A DNA stretch of 38,642 bases from Gnetum montanum. Taxonomy: Eukaryota > Streptophyta > Gnetopsida > Gnetales > Gnetaceae. The notes under the pieces were generated by a model that was not told the origin of the DNA, made no database searches, and was given only the letters and a program-made list of their open reading frames with translations. The stretch is taken from positions 252,882-291,523 of the forward strand of contig MNCI01009017.1 in NCBI GenBank assembly GCA_015680685.1, in the 5' to 3' direction. How positions within the stretch are numbered: position 1 is the stretch's first letter; each line of letters begins with the position of its first letter. The translations under genes and the position numbers were made by a program. This document shows positions 31,830-38,642 of this stretch, piece by piece.

Positions 31830-32416
31830 TCGAGTCACGAAAACCAATATATATATGACCCTTGCAGTGCCCAAACATCATTTTCATCATTTGTTGCTAA
31901 GGGAGTTATTCAAAATTTCTCTCACAACTTAGAGCTTTGCACACACACTTTCCACGTGTGATATTTAGCTCCCTACTACTTCCATTTCCATGCCATTTAA
32001 ACCTATCTAAACCTAGAGTGTTCAAGTTAGTCCTTGGAAGCAGTGTGGGGGGTGCTTGCATGGAAAACTTGTTCCAATTGACAAAAATTTGCTATCACCT
32101 AGAAGCTATTATAAGGATAAGAGGGTTAAAAATCATAAGTGTTAAAATAAATAAATGATTGCATTAATGCCAAAAACCCTAACTTTTCCACCCAAGGGAC
32201 CACAACCATCATAATAAGCCACACCTAAGGAAAAACAAATCAACTGTGTAAGGTCATATGAGGAGATAGACATTTTTGGGCATTTTTTTTGAAAATTTTT
32301 CTAACTTTGCAGTCATATGAACTAAGAAGTAATGAACTAAGGTAATGAGTAAGGTATAAATGGATTGATGATAAAGAATACAACCTTAGTAACACTTGAT
32401 CTTTGCTTGATTGTAG
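31830..32416 (+). promoter_or_regulatory. Internal promoter and leader of the B2 aORF
   Basis: TATATATAT at 31848-31856 is in the position of B1's CTATAAATA. Downstream sequence aligns with B1 (ATGACCCTTGCAGTG here, ATAGGCCCCTTACGGTG there; then a TTGCTAAGGGAGTT-like stretch). A small upstream ORF (32060-32158, MENLFQLTKIC) matches B1's at about half of its residues. A 63-nt GTATAAA...TTGATTGTAG stretch ends at the aORF ATG (32354-32416). Conservation of a TATA, leader and ORF start in two divergent copies suggests a separate transcript; this is inference. Confidence 0.5.
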
Positions 32417-35150
32417 ATGGACCCACAAAGAGGAGCACAAGGAGAACCTTCATAGAGGGCACCCAAACACCCACAAGGTGGTATGGGATAGCAAGGTGAG
32501 CTAGAAAAACATTTAGAGTAGGAAGCCTAATATTTCAACATTCATTAAGAGGCTCCTGCTACTAGATAGTCAGTCCAAGGAGAGGTTGCAGAACCACCAG
32601 CTCCTATGTAGTGACAACATCTCACATTGCCCCCTGATTGCCTTACAGCCATTGAAGCAGGGTCAACATTGACCATGGTCATTATGGAGATGAACTTTAG
32701 ACCATTTATGAAATTTTCCCCAGAAGTAGTTCAAATGTAACTTAAGGCATCACCTCTATTGCCCATTCTTTTAGAAAATAGCAAGTGGTACCTTGGCAAA
32801 ACTTATCAATTTTGGCACAACAAAGATGAGGGCACCACTATCAACATTTGTGGAGTTAATGTCTCTTTCTCAGTCAAGGCAATTGTAGTAGCTTTGAATT
32901 TGTCAAATGAAGGGGTTAAGGAAGCCCATCTGTCCATTAGATTTAACCTTGATTCCAAAAAACTATGGTTGAAATAGACATATAGCAAAGAAGATAAAGC
33001 ATATAATGAACTGACTCTAAAAGAGAAGACATACTTCAAGATCAGTACATACCACTTGTTTCCCACCAAAGGGCTCAACTGGATTTCAACATATGCAGCC
33101 AGGGGAAGTGCTATAATAATGGGTAAATATACAATCAATCTTTTCCAATTCTACTTCACTAAAATTCAATGGTGTTTTGAAGAGAAAAATGCAGGGAAAC
33201 CAATACTTCCATTTCCTTGCCTAATTAGAAGGTTATGCAAACACGTTAGAATCCTGGGATATATGAATGATATCCCTAGGAAGGCTGAGAATGCCTCCTT
33301 TTCTAAACTTCTCAAACCTACAACACCAAAAAAAGATCTTGGTGAAGAGTAAGAATTGGAAAAGGAAGTAGAGCCAGAAATAGAAATATGATGTGAGCCT
33401 AAATAGTGCCCAAAAACACAAGCTCCACCATCGCTGTTGCAAGATTACAAGCCTATAATGAGCCATCTCCAGAAAATTGTTGAAGCTATCAGTTGGGAAA
33501 GTTGAGATGACTCTAATCTCTTTAGAGTAATTGATGATGCCATATAGCTCACTATTTCAGTTGATCCAACAAGGGGGGAGATCTCATTACAGTTAGGGAA
33601 AGGATCCTAGTGTTCGAGAAAAATCTTTGGAAATGCCACATCCTTCCAGGTGATGCTTGAAACTAGAGAAGGTACCATAGTTGTGGTAATGCAACATGAG
33701 GATGCAGTAGGTGCAATAGAAGTGTTACGGATCATATTAAAAAATCATTCAATGTGCTTGCTGTGCCCCTAATAGATCTTAATAGGACCAAAGATACATA
33801 GATGGTGGTTAGGACTTTAATGACTCTTGTGGTGCATGAGGATGTTTTGGATCAACTGCTGTAGATAGGGTAAGGGATGACTACTTTATTTAACACCTCA
33901 AGTGATGTCATTGTAGCATAGTCATACCTCATCACCACTAAGGAAAAGTTGGTCATGGCTGAAGTTAGGGTAGAGCATGCAGAAGTAGAAGTACAAAGGC
34001 TACAATAAGAGCTAGCTACCTTGAGAGCTGAATGATGGGATTCTACTTAATTTGGTACTCTTGACTAACTAGAGCAATTTAGGATAGACTTGCTGGGCAA
34101 GCTGATTGAGGAGAGTGTAGTTGCAACACAAGAAAAAGAGAAAGTGATCTAGAATTCCTTTGTTACTGATGCATAGTCCCATGCTTACAAAAATGCATTG
34201 ACTACTACACAAGAAGAAAATAAGTAGCTTAGTGTTGAGAATTCAAGGTTGACCATAGTCAAAAAACAAAAGAACAACTTTGAGGAGAGCATCCACCAGT
34301 TAAGAGAATAACTGGTGAGGGTCAACTAGGATATTAATAGATTGACTAGAGAAAATAGAACCCTCTCCATGAAGGAGGTTTGCATGACTCGACAAAAATT
34401 AGCAATAGAAATCAACGCATGGCAGAATGAGGCCAAGAAGCAAAAAAAGTTGAAGTAACACTTCCGTGACTAGGTAGGCATGTATAAATAAATAAACAAA
34501 AAGGAAATATAGATGGCTAAAGCTTGAATTGGGTCCTTGTTAGTGCAAAATCTTGAGTGGCGACTGATTCTGGATAGCTATGATTTGGTCCACTAGGTGG
34601 AAGTAAAGAATAAAGACTTGCATATCAAAGATTTGAAGGAATACATGGTGTTAGCTAAGCTCAAATGTGCCAACCTTTCCATGTTAATAGCATGTTGGCC
34701 TCATAGTGAGTTAGAGAAGTAGGTAGGAACTATTTATGCATTATATGAAAAATAGTTTGTGGATAGAAAATATGCTTTACAAAAGCTTCATATAGTAAAC
34801 ACAGAATTGAAGGTGGTTAAAGCCAGCTACTAGGGATAGAAAGATGTTACCTCAAACCTAGCTAGAAGATTAATAGATTATCAAGAACTCAAAGAAAAGC
34901 TAGGGCCTTTGAGGAGAAATGATGGTAGTTCTTAGCTTGATACGTAAAGGCCGATCAAATTTTTCCATAGTTGCCATGTCCTTGGGACGTACCAATGCCA
35001 ACACACATCAGTTCAGTAGCCTAGATGGCACACGATCCAAGAATAAAAGAGGAAAAGTTATAGAAATTACTTAATTGGTACAAATTTTCCAAGCCTAGTG
35101 ACAAAGGGAAGCAACCAATGGAGGAGCCATTGCCTTTGGGAACTACATGA
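32417..35150 (+). pseudogene. Accessory ORF (aORF) of B2: Transposase_32-like domain plus coiled coil
   Basis: ATG 32417 (MDPQRGAQGEPS, then TAG where B1 has CAA) to TGA 35148-35150 after EEPLPLGTT, ~911 codons. One frame persists for ~1.3 kb (32417-~33720) despite many stops. The globular domain spans residues ~90-310: EMNFRPFMKF, WYLGKTYQFWHNKDEG, VNVSFSVKAIVVALNL, YHLFPTKGLNWIS, then PILPFPCLIRRLCKH. The linker is acidic (33340-33400). The coiled coil runs ~33950-34920 with heptad-like blocks (VEVQRLQ, NRLTRENRTLS, DLHIKDLKEYMVLAKLK), then a short basic tail. It sits in the env position, in sense with gag. It might be a captured host gene, a structural partner of Gag or an env-position ORF; no membrane segment is visible, so an envelope role is unlikely. 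Confidence 0.75.
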
Positions 35151-35320
35151 GCTTTCCAATTTTATCTTGTAATATTATGTTCCATTTTTGTACTATACCA
35201 CTACGACATGTAAGAGTCAATTGTTTTATTTGTTGTTTAAGTTAGTCAATAATCCCATACCTTCCCAATACTTTGTAAAGAACTTGTTCCTCATTTTGTC
35301 TGAGTTGAGGATGAGTTTTC

Positions 35321-35337
35321 ATTTAGCTGTGGGGGTA
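35321..35337 (+). other. 3' polypurine tract of B2
   Basis: ATTTAGCTGTGGGGGTA directly abuts the 3' LTR. The preceding ~85 bp (AGTCAATAATCCCATACCTT...) is also shared with the 3' end of element A. Confidence 0.8.
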
Positions 35338-36212
35338 TGATGAGTCATCATTTGTCAGGCACCAATATCAGATACCTGATGTCAGAGCTCCAATATTGAA
35401 TACTTGATGTTAAAGCCAGGAAGCCATGTCAGATATCTAATGTCGTCTCCTCTATGCATGCCTATAAATAAAGCACTTGGGTGCATGGAGAATATGGCAA
35501 TAGAGTTTTAGTTTTAGTGAGTTGTAGTTAGTCTTTCTTAGAGTCCTGTTATTCCTAGTGCATGCCCATAGTGTAATGTTTGTAATTGTACAACAACTTT
35601 GCTCAAGTGTGATGTACCTGGACATGTTCCACAATTGGAAATAAAGATTGAGATTACTTTCATCATTGCATCATCCACTTAGATTATTATTTCTTTTACT
35701 TGTTAATTATTTACTATTTTCTTTAGTTAACATTTCCATTTATTGCTATTTACTATTCTTGTCATTAAGCGCAACATGTACACCTTAATCATGAGTGTTT
35801 AAGTGTAAGTACTTGGTAATCCAGCAGTGTATTATGTGGCACACCTAGTGACATACACTTGGCAATCCCAGAGGTAGGTACACGAAGTTCAAGACATATA
35901 TAGATGATTAAGAGCAGATACTCATTGCACGTGGGCTAGTTTAGATCTTATTTTCCATTTTTCATTAGCTTAATTAATTTACCTCTTTATCATCATTAGG
36001 AGCAAGGTAGAATTAGATAACATCATATGCTTCACTTTGGACTAAACCATACGTGACAAAGCTACCACTAGTCCAAGTGGAAGACAACAAATTGTCATTA
36101 GAGTATAACAATCTAGATACCACAACTAGTCCCATCCATGGAATTTGACCAGATCATGCATGAACGCTTGTGATTTGTATGGTTGGGCATAGGGATACCT
36201 CATCACTCATCA
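35338..36212 (+). repeat. 3' LTR of element B2
   Basis: 875 bp, TGATGAGTCATC...CACTCATCA. TATA box CTATAAATA at 35462-35470 and AATAAA at 35640-35645. It differs from the 5' LTR by about 10% over R-U5, but much more in the U3 repeat block just upstream of the TATA box. Confidence 0.92.
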
Positions 36213-36217
36213 ATAGT
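36213..36217. repeat. TSD ATAGT of element B2 (right copy)
   Basis: Identical to 26983-26987. Confidence 0.92.
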
Positions 36218-37279
36218 TATACAAGTGGATCCTCCCAAAAGTAGGCTTCAGCCTTTAATGTCCTTGTATAAACACACCTAAAAATGTTTGTAGGCATTAA
36301 AGGGGTTGAATGCAATGCATACCTATGAAAGAAAACATACATGTTAAAATCATCAATTGAGAAAATAACTCTATGTTACAAAAAACCACAAGTCAGGATC
36401 ATTCAGATAGTGAGATGAAATGGATTTTAGTAGGAATTGCAGAAATTGGGACATGAGGTGCCTTACAGTAGGCCTAATCAATCCTTGTAGGTTATTAAGC
36501 ATTAAGTAATCATTAGCCCTTCTTTTCAAGATTCAAACCAAGTCCATACCACATTTTAGTGACATTGTATTATTTTATCTCTTAGATTGATAACCATAAG
36601 GCTACCATAGTTGCAAGGAGTAGCATCACTTGGCATTTTGTCAAAGGAAGGAGTTTATTCATGGCATTTCCTTTTCTTTTTCTTTTTCTTTTTTTTGAAG
36701 AATTCTAAGAAGCAACTAGCTATCAAGCATGGGTAACATGTCGTTCCAATGAGATCCTTAGAAATTTATTCAATGTCCTTTTATTTTACTCTTACTTCCA
36801 TTTTTCATTAGACCTATAAGGATATAATTACATCCTTAGCAACATGATAGAACATATAAAAGTGGTCAAGAGAATCCACAAATCCCATTGATGTGACACC
36901 CTTTACATTCCTTCTTGATTCGTTACTTTTTTATCCAAGCACAATGATTACAAATTTATTCTTAATTTAATGATGAAAAAGAATATTATTATGACCATAG
37001 CAAGAACCTCTTATCAATGGAGTGGGTGGATGGATGATGTGATCTCATTGTCCAAATAATTAGTCCCTCATGGCTTGTCAACATAGAGAAAACCTCACCT
37101 TAATGGGCTACATGATTGTTTTATTCACAAGAAAGATTACTAACAAAGGGAATGAAAACAAAATGTGGAAAAATTTGAAAAGGATAGGAAAAATTTGTAT
37201 CAAGAAATAAGAAAATGATAAAAAATTGTAAAACAAAGATGAAAAGCATCCATTAATTTTGAATGTTAGAATGGGGTGT

Positions 37280-37294
37280 CTCCCCCATGACTAA
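37280..37294 (-). other. Internal PPT-like motif of B1
   Basis: AGTCATGGGGGAGAC on the minus strand, between gag tail and spacer; the best preserved of the three copies. Confidence 0.5.
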
Positions 37295-37299
37295 GTGTT

Positions 37300-38119
37300 T
37301 GCCTATGACAAGAATTAATAAGTGGATAGGTAGGCTCCATGCATTTGTGAAACAATGTTAATATTTCATTTTCAAGCCATTAGGTATCCCTTGGTTTAGT
37401 GGTGGTTGCATAGACATGTTGTTCACACACTTGGTTGTTAAATGTGCAATGGATCAGAGTATGAGTTATGTCAGCGTTGTGGATGTCTGGCCCATGACTG
37501 CACCCTTTTTCATGATTAGGTATGCATGGATTTGTTTGTCTCTCCATAATGCTAGATTCATTGCTTCTATTAGGTGTTGGGGTAATGATAGATGGTGGCC
37601 CTTGTGTAGGATCAAAGGATGTTGGTTGTGAAAGGGAAGGCATTGCACTTGATGGACATTGTGCTGGTGTGGATGATGTAGTAGGTCCATGAGCATTATG
37701 CTTAAGCATGGGAGCCATTCTAAATAAAGGAAATTTCCGAGATTGTGGTGGGAACCTACTAGCATTATCATGTCTATGAACATTCACAACATAAGTGACA
37801 TTCTTGTGTTAATGTTGTGGTGCTAAACCTTTCTGTGTTGCTAGCGGTGGCATGTGACGGGATGGAGTATGGGAATATCAAGGATATGATGGAATGTAAG
37901 AGGTGTGAGGTGGTGATCCTTTAGGAGATGTCACGGGTTGATGATACTTGGGAGAGTGATAGTAGCAATTTGGAGTAGAGGACATAGAACTACTTGGAGA
38001 AATAGGTTGTTGAACATAATATTCATACGAGTTTGGCTAGTAGTAAGGGTAAGGCTAGTTTGGTGATGGCCTCTCCCATGACAATGGGTTTTGCCACTAT
38101 AGTTGATGACATTGTTAGG
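37300..38119 (-). pseudogene. gag: gag C-terminal tail relic of B1
   Basis: Pro/His/Ser/Gln-rich minus-strand reading, collinear with B2 29640-30458 and similar at its start to A's gag tail (PWERPSPNLPYPYY here, PWGMPSPCQQYPYH in A). The best open stretch (37787-37380) includes TPAQCPSSAMPSLSQPTSF. The role of this tail is unknown; its composition is typical of a disordered linker. Plus-strand and alternate-frame ORFs over the same interval are shadows. Confidence 0.6.
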
Positions 38120-38124
38120 GCTGG

Positions 38125-38642
38125 TGATGAGTGGAGAGGTACCCCTACACTCAACCATACTAAATGAGCGTAGCATGCATGATCCAATCCAACTCCATAG
38201 ACTAAATGCCTAAACGCCCCATGGAACACTTGGGGTTAATCGTTCATTGTCTTCCCAGACTTACTTGTTGTTGTCACGGTGTATGGTTAAGTAAGTCCGA
38301 GGTATATGATTTTTTTGGTATTTTTCGATTTATCTCCTATGCTAAATGGTGAAGGGTTGAGAAACTAAAACTAACTCTAACTACAACACTAAGGCCTAGC
38401 ATCAGCATCCGTTCCCACTCACTGTACACACCCTGAACTGTGCAACTGTGGCTACCAAATGCTAATCGTTACTGGGATTACCACATGTAACGCACGTGCT
38501 CGAAGCGGTCATGCTGAGGCACTTAACTAACCTAAGTGTGATAAGCAGCCAATTCCTTAACTAGCTGTACACATCTGGAGATGCTCGTAATCAAGTCATA
38601 CTTGTCCCACATTCTAGGAGGAAAGGGTGAGAGAAACTAATC
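38125..38642 (-). repeat. LTR D: A/C-type LTR inserted in B1 gag, partial
   Basis: Starts TGATGAGTGGAGAGGTACCC and aligns with the A and C LTRs for the full 518 bp visible, including the GGTAATCCCAGTAACG-type duplicated motif (minus, ~38490-38450). About 330 bp more are expected beyond the edge. There is no PBS to its left; B1 gag sequence abuts it. D is therefore either a solo LTR or the 3' LTR of a minus-strand element extending to the right. GCTGG at 38120-38124 is its predicted TSD. Confidence 0.8.

Larger units (their letters stand above)
26988..36212 (+). mobile_element. Element B2: non-autonomous Ty3/gypsy-type element lacking pol
   Basis: 9,225 bp: 5' LTR 26988-27866, PBS 27868-27885, gag relic, internal PPT-like motif (~30459), spacer, internal promoter (~31848), aORF 32417-35150, PPT 35326-35337, 3' LTR 35338-36212. 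Terminal inverted repeats are TGATGAG...CTCATCA; TSD ATAGT. Between the gag tail and the internal PPT motif there is no room for, and no trace of, protease, RT, RNase H or integrase, whereas element A has ~3.5 kb of pol there. B1 shows the same absence, so it is a family feature. B2 inserted into B1 in the opposite orientation. Confidence 0.9.
36218..38124 (-). mobile_element. Element B1, gag-proximal internal part
   Basis: Minus-strand continuation of B1 past B2. From right to left it holds the gag tail (38119-37300), the internal PPT-like motif (37294-37280) and the spacer (37279-36218). As in B2, the gag tail meets the PPT-like motif directly, with no pol. The segment is cut at 38124 by LTR D; the 5-bp flank GCTGG (38120-38124) should reappear after D. 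Confidence 0.8.

Noticed and set aside
32806-33138. 110-aa minus-strand ORF in B2
   Set aside because: Antisense to the aORF globular domain, which is supported by homology with B1.
35452-35634. 60-aa minus-strand ORF in the B2 3' LTR
   Set aside because: Lies over the TATA/R region of the LTR; no homology and absent from the 5' LTR.

Overview
The window looks like intergenic DNA from a large-genome land plant. It is AT-rich and made mostly of nested, decayed LTR retrotransposons, with no recognisable single-copy host gene and no bacterial-style gene. A gymnosperm or similar genome would fit, but the species cannot be fixed from this sequence. Element borders were set from TG...CA LTR ends, 5-bp target-site duplications (TSDs), primer-binding sites (PBS), polypurine tracts (PPT) and cross-comparison of copies.

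Layout: (1) 1-1286 is the 5' end of minus-strand Ty3/gypsy element C. It has a gag reading frame open to the window edge and an LTR that lost about 440 bp at a single N. (2) 1287-8206 is AT-rich and mostly anonymous, except for a dead Ulp1/C48-like cysteine protease at 6181-6873. (3) 8207-8384 and 19481-20200 form a degenerate ~250-300 bp tandem repeat. It is split by a solo LTR (8385-9381 plus 19313-19480, TSD ATAAG), which is itself split by element A. (4) Element A (9382-19307, minus, TSD CCCTT) is a structurally complete Athila/Tat-like Ty3/gypsy element with gag, protease, RT, RNase H and integrase, all pseudogenised. (5) 20200-22346 is anonymous and may hold a coiled-coil relic. (6) Element B1 (minus) runs from its 3' LTR at 22347 to beyond 38124. 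It is split by the plus-strand relative B2 (26988-36212, TSD ATAGT). The gag end of B1 is interrupted at 38125 by LTR D, which runs off the window.

The most interesting result is the B family. B1 and B2 share LTR ends, gag and a 3' spacer with A. Neither shows protease, RT, RNase H or integrase where pol should be. Both instead carry, in the env position, a ~900-codon accessory ORF (aORF). It has an N-terminal tail, a globular domain resembling the plant-transposon-associated Transposase_32-type domain, an acidic linker and a long coiled coil. In both copies a TATA-like promoter precedes the ORF, and an internal PPT-like motif marks where pol would end. I infer a non-autonomous family, probably mobilised by A-like partners, that carries its own separately promoted accessory gene. 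Both copies are now dead, mainly through transition-type nonsense changes.
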